The notes under the pieces were generated by a model. That model had not been told where the DNA came from. It saw nothing but the letters and a program-made list of their open reading frames with translations, and ran no database searches. From positions 1 to 64,000 of the forward strand of contig CAWELH010000003.1 in assembly GCA_963809925.1 (NCBI GenBank): a stretch of DNA of 64,000 nt. Direction: 5' to 3'. The DNA is from DASQZK01 sp963809925. Its GTDB lineage: Bacteria > Bacteroidota > Bacteroidia > Bacteroidales > GCA-2748055. Of this stretch, positions 49,123 through 56,942 are shown in pieces (the first letter of the stretch is position 1; every line of letters begins with the position of its first letter). A program made the translations under genes and the position numbers.

Positions 49123-51051
49123 TTATACCGCCCTGGTAAGGATCCTCTTTCCGATGAGCAGTTTTACTGCATTAACGATGCTTTCCGGGTCAAATCCACA
49201 TTCACGGAAGAGTTCTTTTTGTGTGCCCTGGTCGGTAAAACGGTCGGGAACGCCTAGACGCCTGATGTTGACAGCGTAATTATGGTCGCTGGCAAATTCA
49301 AGGACAGCACTTCCAAAACCTCCCTGGATTACACCGTCCTCAATGGTAATCACTGATTTGAACCTGCTGAGTACCTGATGCAGAAGTACTTCATCCAGGG
49401 GCTTAACGAACCTCATGTCGTAGTGCGCAACACTTATATTTTCCCTTGTCAGCTGCCTGGTGGCTTCGACTGCAAGATTGCCGGCTGTACCGATGGTTAA
49501 CATGGCTATATCACTGCCTTCATGGATAATACGTCCCTTTCCGATCCCTATTTCCTCGAACGGCTGCCGCCATTCGGGAATGGTACCTCTGCCCCGTGGA
49601 TATCGTATGGAGAAAGGACCGTTTTCACTGAGTTGTGCGGTATACAGAAGGTTTCTCAACTCGATCTCATTCATGGGAGCTGATACGATCATATTGGGGA
49701 CCGATCGCATAAAGGCGATATCGAACACCCCGTGATGTGTGGCACCATCATCACCAACCAGTCCGCTCCTGTCGAGGCAGAATACTACATTAAGTTTCTG
49801 CAGGGCAACATCATGGATGACCTGATCGTAAGCCCGTTGCATAAAGGTTGAGTAAATATTGCAATACGGAAGCATACCATGGATAGCGAGTCCGGCCGAG
49901 AAGGTTACGGCGTGCTGTTCGGCAATGCCCACGTCAAAAGTCCGTTCCGGCATTTTCTCCATCATGATCTTCAAGCCGCATCCGGTTGGCATGGCGGGCG
50001 TGATCCCGATGATCTTCTCATTTTTCTCTGCGAGCTCCAGCAAGGTCTCTCCAAAAACGTCCTGAAAACGGGGAGCCAGTGGTCTGTCAGACTTTACCTG
50101 AAGGAATTCACCGGTGTTCTTATCAAAGATTCCGGGTGAGTGGAAGGCAGTCTGGTTGAGTTCAGCCTGCCTGAATCCTTTCCCTTTGGTTGTAATTACA
50201 TGCAGTAATTTAGGCCCTTTTATATTTTTAAGATCGTTGAGGACCTTCGTGAGGTGGATCACATCGTGACCGTCAACAGGTCCGAAATACCTGAAATTCA
50301 ATGATTCAAAAAGGTTGCTCTGTTTCAGAAGAAGAGATTTTATCGCATTCTCAACTTTCTGGGCATATTTTCTGGCCTCTGGCATTACCTTGCTCATTTT
50401 TCCCAAAAAGTGCCAGACATCTTCCTTTACACGGTTATAGGTTTGCGATGTTGTGATGTCCAGGAGGTATTCCTTCATAGCCCCGACGTTCGGATCGATA
50501 GCCATGTTGTTGTCGTTCAGAATAACCAGAAGATTTGTGTTTTCAATACCGGCATTATTTAGACCTTCATAGGCAAGCCCTCCGGTCAGTGATCCGTCAC
50601 CGATGATGGCGACAACCTGCCTGTCATGCTCTCCTTTGCGGTTGGATGCAACGGCAATGCCCAGAGCAGCTGAAATCGAGGTAGATGAATGCCCAACGCC
50701 GAAGGCGTCATATTCGCTCTCAGAAGGTTTCGGGAACCCGCTGATCCCCTTGTATTTTCTATTGGTGTGAAAGATGTCTTTTCTTCCTGTCAGGATCTTA
50801 TGTGCATATGCCTGATGGCCGACGTCCCAGATTAATTTATCGTATGGTGTATTGAAAACATAGTGAAGGGCAACAGTGAGTTCCACAACGCCAAGACTTG
50901 CACCAAAATGGCCCGGGTTAGAGGAAACCACATCGATGATGAATTGCCGAATTTCACTGCTGAGGGCAGTCAGGTCTTCCGTGGAAAGCTTTTTAAGATC
51001 AGATGGTTTACTGATTCCCGATAAAAGCATGTATTGATTCTCCTGTTCCAT
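49123..51051 (-). CDS. dxs: 1-deoxy-D-xylulose-5-phosphate synthase
   Basis: Condenses pyruvate and glyceraldehyde 3-phosphate to DXP with thiamine diphosphate, the first step of the MEP isoprenoid pathway and a source for thiamine and pyridoxal. The protein is 642 residues. WDVGHQAYAHKILTGR, GVGHSSTSISAALGIA and IGDGSLTGGLAYEGLNNAG (ThDP binding) are in the N-terminal half. DVGIAEQHAVTFSAGLA and the transketolase C-terminal domain follow. The frame is open to 51075, but ATG 51051 follows AGGGGAGA at good distance, and a -7 box at 51078-51085 would place the transcript start near 51072. I therefore chose 51051. Confidence 0.95.
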   Translation of the reverse strand: MEQENQYMLLSGISKPSDLKKLSTEDLTALSSEIRQFIIDVVSSNPGHFGASLGVVELTVALHYVFNTPYDKLIWDVGHQAYAHKILTGRKDIFHTNRKYKGISGFPKPSESEYDAFGVGHSSTSISAALGIAVASNRKGEHDRQVVAIIGDGSLTGGLAYEGLNNAGIENTNLLVILNDNNMAIDPNVGAMKEYLLDITTSQTYNRVKEDVWHFLGKMSKVMPEARKYAQKVENAIKSLLLKQSNLFESLNFRYFGPVDGHDVIHLTKVLNDLKNIKGPKLLHVITTKGKGFRQAELNQTAFHSPGIFDKNTGEFLQVKSDRPLAPRFQDVFGETLLELAEKNEKIIGITPAMPTGCGLKIMMEKMPERTFDVGIAEQHAVTFSAGLAIHGMLPYCNIYSTFMQRAYDQVIHDVALQKLNVVFCLDRSGLVGDDGATHHGVFDIAFMRSVPNMIVSAPMNEIELRNLLYTAQLSENGPFSIRYPRGRGTIPEWRQPFEEIGIGKGRIIHEGSDIAMLTIGTAGNLAVEATRQLTRENISVAHYDMRFVKPLDEVLLHQVLSRFKSVITIEDGVIQGGFGSAVLEFASDHNYAVNIRRLGVPDRFTDQGTQKELFRECGFDPESIVNAVKLLIGKRILTRAV

Positions 51052-51077
51052 CAAAATTTCTCCCCTGATAATCACGG

Positions 51078-51085
51078 CAAAGATA
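51078..51085 (-). promoter_or_regulatory. Bacteroidota -7 box TATCTTTG for dxs
   Basis: A minus-strand exact TAnnTTTG match 26 bp upstream of the preferred dxs start. It overlaps almost the first codon of the longer frame, which argues against that longer start. Confidence 0.55.
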
Positions 51086-51379
51086 TGAAAATTTGATAAA
51101 TCACTCCGACGAGACCGGGAAAAGTATCCAGATCAGAATTATTTCCCGAAACCTCGACCAGCACTCAGGCTCGCAACGTGTCCCATTGGGAACATTTACA
51201 TTCCGGGCATCTGAAGAAGTTTCTCCCCGAATAGCCTGTGTTGATATCTCAGACCCCTTTGGTGATATTTTTACTACAATGCTACACATTTATTTCATAT
51301 TTTTCCGTTGTAATATCAGGATGAACCGGATGGTTGCCGGTGAAAACCCAGGAAGCAGGAAAAAGAAAACATCTAAGGA

Positions 51380-52372
51380 ATGAAAAGATATATATTGGCT
51401 TTGCTATTTGCGACAGCATTTGTAGCGTGTGTTCCGACAAAACAATTTAAGGAAGTTAGTGATAAAGGCAACAAGCTGGAGGGTGAGCGGGATCAGCTCA
51501 TGACCGAAAATGAACAGCTGACGGTTGAGAACACAGAGATGAAATCCAGGATGGATAAGGTACAGGAGGAGAAGGAAGCTTTTGTGAAAGACAGCATCGC
51601 CAGGTACAGGGAAATTGAAGATCTGCATGGTGAAGTGGATCGTCTTACAAGAAGACTAAGTGATCTCGAGGCCACGCATGAGGCACTTTTGCAGGGTAAT
51701 GCAAGGGAGACGCGCCGGCTTCTGAACCAGTTACAGTCTACCCAGGAGGACCTTCAGAAGAAAGAGGACAGGTTAAGGGAGCTTGAATCAAGTGTCACGC
51801 AGAAGAGGGAAGACCTCACCAGAATGAGTGCAGAGCTCGAGGCCCGAAATGCACGGCTTGCTGAACTGGAACAGATCCTCAACAGGAAGGATTCGGTGGT
51901 AAATGCACTAAAGGAAAGTGTCTCACGGGCACTTATGGGATTCGAAGGACAGGGACTTTCGGTAAATCTTAAGAATGGGAAAGTATACGTCTCACTGGAA
52001 GAAAAATTACTGTTCAAATCGGGAAGTTACGATGTGGATTCCAGAGGAAGGCAGGCGCTTCAAAAACTTGCCCAGGTATTGGAGGTCAACCCAAACGTGA
52101 ATATTATGATTGAAGGTCACACCGATGATGTCCCTTACAGGAGCGGGCCAGTGATCAAGGACAACTGGGATCTCAGCGTAATGCGTGCCACATCCGTGGT
52201 CAAAATACTCCTTACCGACAGTAGAATAGATCCGAAAAGGCTGACGGCTGGCGGTCATGGTGAATTCATGCCTGTTGATCCTGCTAAAACCGCTGAGGCA
52301 CGGGCAAAGAACCGGAGAACAGATATTATCCTTACGCCGAAGCTTGATGAGTTATTTAAAATCCTTGAATAA
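51380..52372 (+). CDS. OmpA-family lipoprotein with coiled coil
   Basis: A predicted outer-membrane lipoprotein of 330 residues. The N-terminal signal ends in a lipobox FVAC with Cys at about residue 17. A long coiled coil spans about residues 30-180 (many Leu/Glu/Arg heptads, for example GEVDRLTRRLSDLEA). The C-terminal OmpA domain carries IMIEGHTDDVPYRSG, NWDLSVMRATSVV (peptidoglycan-contacting Asp) and KNRRTDIIL (Arg). It should tether the outer membrane to peptidoglycan. It stands alone on the plus strand between dxs and frr. Confidence 0.9.
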   Translation: MKRYILALLFATAFVACVPTKQFKEVSDKGNKLEGERDQLMTENEQLTVENTEMKSRMDKVQEEKEAFVKDSIARYREIEDLHGEVDRLTRRLSDLEATHEALLQGNARETRRLLNQLQSTQEDLQKKEDRLRELESSVTQKREDLTRMSAELEARNARLAELEQILNRKDSVVNALKESVSRALMGFEGQGLSVNLKNGKVYVSLEEKLLFKSGSYDVDSRGRQALQKLAQVLEVNPNVNIMIEGHTDDVPYRSGPVIKDNWDLSVMRATSVVKILLTDSRIDPKRLTAGGHGEFMPVDPAKTAEARAKNRRTDIILTPKLDELFKILE

Positions 52373-52403
52373 GGAAAAGGCAGGGAGAATAACATTCATT
52401 CAA

Positions 52404-52456
52404 CAAAAAAGTACGCCTCATAAGGGTTTTCAGTAAATTCCTTATTTGGCGTCCTC
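52404..52456 (-). terminator. Intrinsic terminator downstream of frr
   Basis: Read on the minus strand, ACGCCAAATAAGG (52440-52452) pairs with CCTTATGAGGCGT (52413-52425) with two central mismatches, followed by six T. It sits 24 bp after the frr stop. It also lies downstream of the convergent OmpA-family gene but lacks a T-run in that direction. Confidence 0.6.
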
Positions 52457-52479
52457 TTTGTGCAGAGATATAGTTTTAG

Positions 52480-53043
52480 TCAGATTGTCAATATATCTTT
52501 TTCCTTCAATTCAACTTCCTTGTCTGCCTTTTCACTGTAATCGTCCGTCATTTTCTGTACCTCGATCTCGGCTTTCTTAGCCATATCTTCCGGAAGGCCG
52601 TCTTTCTGAAGCGTTTTAATCTCTTCGTTGGCATCCCGACGAGCACTCCGGATGCTTACTTTTGCATTTTCACCTTCGTGTTTTACCTGCTTTACCAGGC
52701 TGATCCTTCTTTCCTCAGTGAGGGGCGGCACGTTAATCCGAATGAGTTCGCCATTATTTACCGGTGTAAATCCAATGTTCGCAGCCATGATAGCTTTTTC
52801 AATCACGTCGATCATCGGTTTTTCCCAGGGCTGTATTGCGATGGTCCTGGCATCGGGAGTACTTATGTTGGACACCTGTTGAAGGGGAGTGAGGCTACCG
52901 TAATAATCGACTTTAATACCGTCCAGTACATGCGTATTGGCTTTTCCTGCCCTGATCCTGCTCAGTTCAGTTTCAAGGTGAAGGATGGCGTTATCCATCT
53001 TTTCCCTCGTGATATCGTAGAGAAATTGAACTTCTTCGTTCAT
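52480..53043 (-). CDS. frr: Ribosome recycling factor
   Basis: Frees ribosomes from mRNA after termination together with EF-G. Length is 187 residues, normal for the family. The helical domain begins NEEVQFLYDITREKMDNAI, LSRIRAGKANTHVLDGI holds the conserved Arg-Ala-Gly, INVPPLTEERR marks the turn into the second helical half, and the C-terminus is the usual charged helix. It follows pyrH by 46 bp on the same strand, the common pyrH-frr pairing, and ends before an intrinsic terminator. Confidence 0.96.
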   Translation of the reverse strand: MNEEVQFLYDITREKMDNAILHLETELSRIRAGKANTHVLDGIKVDYYGSLTPLQQVSNISTPDARTIAIQPWEKPMIDVIEKAIMAANIGFTPVNNGELIRINVPPLTEERRISLVKQVKHEGENAKVSIRSARRDANEEIKTLQKDGLPEDMAKKAEIEVQKMTDDYSEKADKEVELKEKDILTI

Positions 53044-53089
53044 ATCATTTGAGGTTAGGTTAAACGTAGATTGAGCGAATCAAAAATAT

Positions 53090-53800
53090 TTAAATTTTCA
53101 CTAAAGTGCCAATTTTTTCACCTGAAATAAAACGAAGCAAATTGCCTTTTTTATTCATGTTGAAAACAACTACGGGTAGTTTATTGTCACGGCACATAGC
53201 GAATGCCGTCATATCCATCACGTTTAATTTTTTTTGAAGAGCTTCATCGAAAGTGAGTTCATGGTACATAGTGGCCGCGGGATCTTTTTCGGGGTCGCTG
53301 GTGTAAACCCCGTCTACCCTTGTCCCTTTCAGCATTACATCCGCTTCCATTTCAACCGCACGGAGGGCTGAAGCTGTATCAGTGGTGAAAAACGGATTTC
53401 CTGTTCCGGCAGTAAAAATCACGACTTCATGATTGTCAAGGGCTTCTGTCACTTTGTCTTTACTGTAGAATTCAGCTACGGGTTCCATCCGGATGGCTGA
53501 AAAAACCCTGGTCTTTGTTCCTGTATGACTGATGGCCGTTTGTAATGCCAGGCCATTGATCACCGTGGCAAGCATACCCATATAGTCGCCTTTAACACGG
53601 TCGAAACCTTCGCCGACACCAGACATTCCCCTGAAAATATTGCCCCCGCCAATGACGATCCCAAGCTTTATGCCTGCTTTAGCAACATCATGTATCTCTG
53701 CAGCGTAATCTTGGAGCCTGTCTGCATCGATGCCATGTTTTTTATCTCCCATGAGCGCTTCACCGGAAAGCTTAAGCAAAATACGGCTGTAATTTATCAT
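53090..53800 (-). CDS. pyrH: UMP kinase
   Basis: Phosphorylates UMP to UDP; a hexameric amino-acid-kinase-fold enzyme essential for pyrimidine supply. The protein is 236 residues from MINYSRILLKLSGEALMG. VIGGGNIFRG, GDYMGMLATVINGLAL and TGNPFFTTDTASALRA are the substrate and ATP regions, and MLKGTRVDGVYTSDPEKD is the C-terminal signature. The frame stays open to 53866, but that segment (KMAFFLFLSLFFSNF) is read from the terminator of tsf, so the internal ATG at 53800 is the start. It is cotranscribed with frr. Confidence 0.95.
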   Translation of the reverse strand: MINYSRILLKLSGEALMGDKKHGIDADRLQDYAAEIHDVAKAGIKLGIVIGGGNIFRGMSGVGEGFDRVKGDYMGMLATVINGLALQTAISHTGTKTRVFSAIRMEPVAEFYSKDKVTEALDNHEVVIFTAGTGNPFFTTDTASALRAVEMEADVMLKGTRVDGVYTSDPEKDPAATMYHELTFDEALQKKLNVMDMTAFAMCRDNKLPVVVFNMNKKGNLLRFISGEKIGTLVKI

Positions 53801-53846
53801 TCGTTTGGATTTGTTCCCGAAATTACTAAAAAAAAGGGAGAGGAAT

Positions 53847-53886
53847 AAAAAAAAGGCCATCTTCATAAAGAAGACGGCCTTTTTTT
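53847..53886. terminator. Intrinsic terminator between tsf and pyrH
   Basis: GGCCATCTTC (53855-53864) pairs with GAAGACGGCC (53870-53879), one A-C mismatch, loop ATAAA. Seven T follow on the plus strand and eight A precede, so the minus-strand transcript from tsf also ends in a T-run. It is probably the end of the rplM-rpsI-rpsB-tsf unit, separating it from pyrH-frr. Confidence 0.8.
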
Positions 53887-53906
53887 ATGTTTAAAAACAC
53901 TGATAA

Positions 53907-54728
53907 TTACTGGGCCAGGGTGTATCGAACAAAGCCTGTGACACTCAGCTGAGCATCTGCTTCTTTAAGATACTGACGAACAGATTTTTTACTGTCCTTT
54001 GTGAAGTCCTGGTTCAGGAGTGTTGATTCTTTGAAAAATTTATTCAACTTGCCTTCTGCGATCCGGTCCAGCATATCTTCAGCTTTGCCTTCATTACGGG
54101 CTTGTTCGCGGCCGATTTCTTTCTCCTTTTCAATGATTTCAGGAGCAACATCATCTTTATCGACGGCTACCGGGGCCATGGCAGCGATCTGCATGGCAAT
54201 ATCTTTACCAACTTGTGTCTCAGGGACTTTGCTGAAACCAACGAGTGTGGCAAGACGGTTACCAGGATGTATATATGCAACTACTCCTTCAGCCTCAATC
54301 TTGTCGTAAAAGCTCAGTTCGATTTTTTCGCCAATGATACCAACCTGTTCAACTACTTTTTCACCTATGCTCTTGTCGCCCATTTTCAATGACTTCAAAG
54401 CATCCAGATCTGCGGGCAGGTTTGTAAGGGCGATATCCAGAATTTGTGCAGTGAAATTGACGAAGTCCTGGTTTTTGGCAACGAAATCAGTTTCGCAATT
54501 CAGAACAACAAGTGCGCCTTTCTTGCCGTCAACTTTAGCCAGAACGGCACCTTCCGAAGCTTCACGGTCGGCACGTTTATTGGCGACAGCCTGGCCTTTT
54601 TTACGAATTAAATCTATTGCGGTATCAAAATCGCCGGCAGCTTCCTGGAGTGCCTTTTTGCAATCCATCATACCTGCGCCTGTTACTTTTCTAAGCTTAC
54701 TGACATCTGCAGCTTTTATATCAGACAT
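53907..54728 (-). CDS. tsf: Elongation factor Ts
   Basis: The nucleotide-exchange factor for EF-Tu, 273 residues. The N-terminal UBA-like module is DVSKLRKVTGAGMMDCKKAL with AAGDFDTAIDLIRKKG. The EF-Tu-contacting motif is NCETDFVAKNQDFV, in the expected place, and the core and C-terminal subdomains are present. It follows rpsB as in most bacteria and is followed by an intrinsic terminator. The 76-bp gap before it holds a hairpin (54765-54780) and a 13-base sequence also found before rpsB. Confidence 0.96.
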   Translation of the reverse strand: MSDIKAADVSKLRKVTGAGMMDCKKALQEAAGDFDTAIDLIRKKGQAVANKRADREASEGAVLAKVDGKKGALVVLNCETDFVAKNQDFVNFTAQILDIALTNLPADLDALKSLKMGDKSIGEKVVEQVGIIGEKIELSFYDKIEAEGVVAYIHPGNRLATLVGFSKVPETQVGKDIAMQIAAMAPVAVDKDDVAPEIIEKEKEIGREQARNEGKAEDMLDRIAEGKLNKFFKESTLLNQDFTKDSKKSVRQYLKEADAQLSVTGFVRYTLAQ

Positions 54729-54764
54729 TGTGCTATTCGTTTTTAATTAATATTCAAATTGAAA

Positions 54765-54780
54765 ACCATTCTTAAATGGT
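54765..54780 (-). promoter_or_regulatory. Hairpin in the rpsB-tsf gap with sequence shared with rpsB leader
   Basis: ACCATT-CTTA-AATGGT, a perfect six-base stem with a four-base loop, about 37 bp upstream of tsf on its strand. The core CATTCTTAAATGG recurs at 55752-55764 ahead of rpsB. It could be a shared protein- or RNA-level control site for the two genes. Confidence 0.4.
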
Positions 54781-54804
54781 AATTGGTAAGGCAGGGACAG
54801 GGGA

Positions 54805-55731
54805 TCAGTTTTCCCTGCGTTTGACAAGCGGTTTTTTGGCAGGTGCCTTCTTTGCTTTCCCCTTCTTTCCGAAATCATCGTCTTCATCTTCATCCACGGT
54901 AACCCTCTTTCTTTTTCCGATACTATCTTCATCTTCCTCAATATCCTCATCTTCATCATCCAGGGCAATCAACTTTTTGCTAACAGCTTTTTCGTCTTTG
55001 ATTTTCTTCTCTTTGGCAGTGGTTTCTTTTTCTTTCTCCATCTTTCTTTCAGAAAGTCCTTCTTCTATTGAAGCAGCAACGTAGTCGATAATCAGCGCAA
55101 TTGATTTGGAAGCATCGTCGTTTGCCGGGATGGGAAAATCAATTTCGTTCGGATTGGAATTGGTATCAACCATAGCAAACACCGGAATATTGAGCCTTCT
55201 GGCTTCCCTTACGGCAATATACTCCTTGGTAACATCGACGATAAACATGGCTGCAGGTAATCTGGTAAGATCAGCGATACTCCCGAGCATTTTCTCAAGC
55301 TTGGCACGCTGCCTCATCACCTGGAGTTTTTCCCTTTTGGAAAGAGTGTCGAAGGTGCCGTCGGTAGCCATTTTATCAATGGATGTCATCTTTTTGACTG
55401 CCTTGCGGATGGTTGGAAAATTGGTAAGCATTCCACCTGGCCATCTCTCCGTTACATACGGCATATTGATCGCCTTTATCCTTTCAGATACGATGTCTTT
55501 TGCTTGTTTCTTTGTAGCGACAAACAGGATCTTGCGTCCTGACTTTGCAATCTGTTTCATGGCATTGGAAGCTTCATCGAGCTTAACCATGGTCTTATGC
55601 AGATCGATAATATGAATCCCGTTCTTTTCCATAAAGATATAGGGAGCCATGCTTGGATTCCACTTTCTCTTCAGGTGACCAAAGTGTACACCTGCATCCA
55701 GTAAATCTTCAAATGTGAGTTTGTTGAGCAT
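54805..55731 (-). CDS. rpsB: 30S ribosomal protein S2 with charged C-terminal extension
   Basis: Small-subunit ribosomal protein, 308 residues against roughly 230-270 in most bacteria. The S2 body is normal: LLDAGVHFGHLKRKWNPSM at the start, then RPGGMLTNFPTIRK-type sequence (here ERWPGGMLTNF) and IPANDDASKSIALI. After about residue 225 comes a tail of about 80 residues with acidic runs (DDEDEDIEEDEDS, DEDEDDDF) between lysine-rich stretches and a final KAKKAPAKKPLVKRREN. The start at 55731 (MLNKLTFEDLLDAG) is preferred to the 36-bp longer frame. A stem-loop leader lies upstream. Confidence 0.95.
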   Translation of the reverse strand: MLNKLTFEDLLDAGVHFGHLKRKWNPSMAPYIFMEKNGIHIIDLHKTMVKLDEASNAMKQIAKSGRKILFVATKKQAKDIVSERIKAINMPYVTERWPGGMLTNFPTIRKAVKKMTSIDKMATDGTFDTLSKREKLQVMRQRAKLEKMLGSIADLTRLPAAMFIVDVTKEYIAVREARRLNIPVFAMVDTNSNPNEIDFPIPANDDASKSIALIIDYVAASIEEGLSERKMEKEKETTAKEKKIKDEKAVSKKLIALDDEDEDIEEDEDSIGKRKRVTVDEDEDDDFGKKGKAKKAPAKKPLVKRREN

Positions 55732-55765
55732 AATTATGAATTGTTTGTTTACATTCTTAAATGGC

Positions 55766-55819
55766 AATTGAGAGGTAGTTCCGTTCTCGGTATGGATAAA
55801 GCCGGAAGTCCTCTCAATT
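55766..55819 (-). promoter_or_regulatory. Stem-loop leader of rpsB
   Basis: In the 114-bp gap between rpsI and rpsB, AATTGAGAGG (55766-55775) and CCTCTCAATT (55810-55819) are perfect 10-base complements, with inner TTCCG/CGGAA pairing. In the rpsB transcript this forms a 54-nt hairpin ending about 35 nt before the start. Ribosomal proteins often bind their own leaders, so autoregulation by S2 is likely; the structure itself is what is seen. Confidence 0.65.
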
Positions 55820-55845
55820 TAGATACTAAACATATTTCTTGGAGA

Positions 55846-56232
55846 CTAGCGCTTGCTGAACTGGAATTTCTTCCTTGCTTTCGGTTGTCCCGGTTTTTTA
55901 CGTTCCACTTCACGTGGATCACGGGTGACGAAGCCTTCAGCTTTTAAAGCAGATTTATCTTCAGGATTGATCTTGACAAGTGCTCTGGTTATGGCAAGAC
56001 GCATTGCCTCAGCCTGGCCTTTAATGCCACCTCCGTTGAGTAAAACTTTCACGTCGTATTTGTCCCTCACATTAAGGAGGTTGAGTGGTTGTTCGACAAT
56101 GTAGTGCAGATGTCCGCCGGGAAAATAATCCTTATAATCCCGGTCATTGACTACGATCTGACCTTTGCCTTCGCTCAGGTATAACCTTGCGATAGCTGCT
56201 TTTCTCCTGCCAACCGTATTGATAACTTCCAT
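55846..56232 (-). CDS. rpsI: 30S ribosomal protein S9
   Basis: Small-subunit protein of 128 residues. It begins EVINTVGRRKAAIARLYLSEG, has QPLNLLNVRDKYDVKV and GGGIKGQAEAMRLAITRAL, and ends in the basic KKPGQPKARKKFQFSKR tail that reaches the P-site tRNA. It begins two bases after rplM stops, the standard rplM-rpsI pair. Confidence 0.97.
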   Translation of the reverse strand: MEVINTVGRRKAAIARLYLSEGKGQIVVNDRDYKDYFPGGHLHYIVEQPLNLLNVRDKYDVKVLLNGGGIKGQAEAMRLAITRALVKINPEDKSALKAEGFVTRDPREVERKKPGQPKARKKFQFSKR

Positions 56233-56234
56233 GA

Positions 56235-56693
56235 TTATTCCTTAATGTCGTTTAAATTTATTGATTTTGGTTTTTGAGCTTCATGCTTGTGTTCTTCACC
56301 GGCATAAACAAAAAGATTCTTAAAGATGGCACTTCCGAGACGATTCCCGGGAAGCATTCCCTTCACAGCCTTTTCAATTACTGCTTCAGGCTTCTTCTCC
56401 AGTAATTCCTGGGGAGTAGTAAACCTCTGACCACCAGGATACCCGGTATGTCTGATATACTGCTTGTTCGATTTTTTCTGTCCGGTCAGCTTTACCTTTT
56501 CTGCATTGATAATAATGACATTATCTCCACAATCAACATGGGGCGTAAAGTTCGTTTTATGTTTACCCCTTAATAAGTATGCAACTTTTGAAGCAAGTCT
56601 GCCCAGAACTTCATTTCTGGCATCAACAATCAGCCATTCCTTGTTCACAGTAGCTTTATTTGCTGATATGGTTTTGTAGCTTAATGTGTCCAC
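56235..56693 (-). CDS. rplM: 50S ribosomal protein L13
   Basis: Large-subunit protein of 152 residues, an early assembly protein. It begins with a short Bacteroidota-type N-terminus (DTLSYKTISANKATVNKEW), then LIVDARNEVLGRLASKVAY, RGKHKTNFTPHVDCGDNVII and a typical AVKGMLPGNRLG block. It is the first gene of the leftward rplM-rpsI-rpsB-tsf unit, with a good promoter 57 bp upstream. Confidence 0.97.
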   Translation of the reverse strand: MDTLSYKTISANKATVNKEWLIVDARNEVLGRLASKVAYLLRGKHKTNFTPHVDCGDNVIIINAEKVKLTGQKKSNKQYIRHTGYPGGQRFTTPQELLEKKPEAVIEKAVKGMLPGNRLGSAIFKNLFVYAGEEHKHEAQKPKSINLNDIKE

Positions 56694-56749
56694 GTTATTT
56701 TGTATTTAATCCCTGTATTACGGTTAATTCTCCCTGAAAATGTGGATTG

Positions 56750-56779
56750 CAAAAGTACAATTATTTTTTTTAAAGCAAC
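56750..56779 (-). promoter_or_regulatory. Promoter of rplM operon, -33 TTG and -7 TACTTTTG
   Basis: On the minus strand, TTG (56777-56779) and TACTTTTG (56750-56757) are separated by 19 bp, fitting the Bacteroidota consensus in both sequence and spacing. The predicted leader to rplM is about 50 nt. It is one of the two best promoter matches in the window. Confidence 0.7.
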
Positions 56780-56942
56780 AATATCTTCCCAATATTTTTA
56801 GGGATTTATTAAATACCTCATAAATAGAAGAAAAGAAAACGAGTGCATGTTAAAAAATAGATCATTTTTTTTTCAATAATTTATAAATATCCGGCCAAAA
56901 AAGTCAAATTTGTCTGCAGTTGCAAATTTAAGAGATGATCTG

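Noticed and set aside
51093..51383. A 96-codon plus-strand frame in the dxs-OmpA gap
   Set aside because: It has no domain, starts within the dxs promoter area and overlaps the OmpA-family start; the composition looks non-coding.
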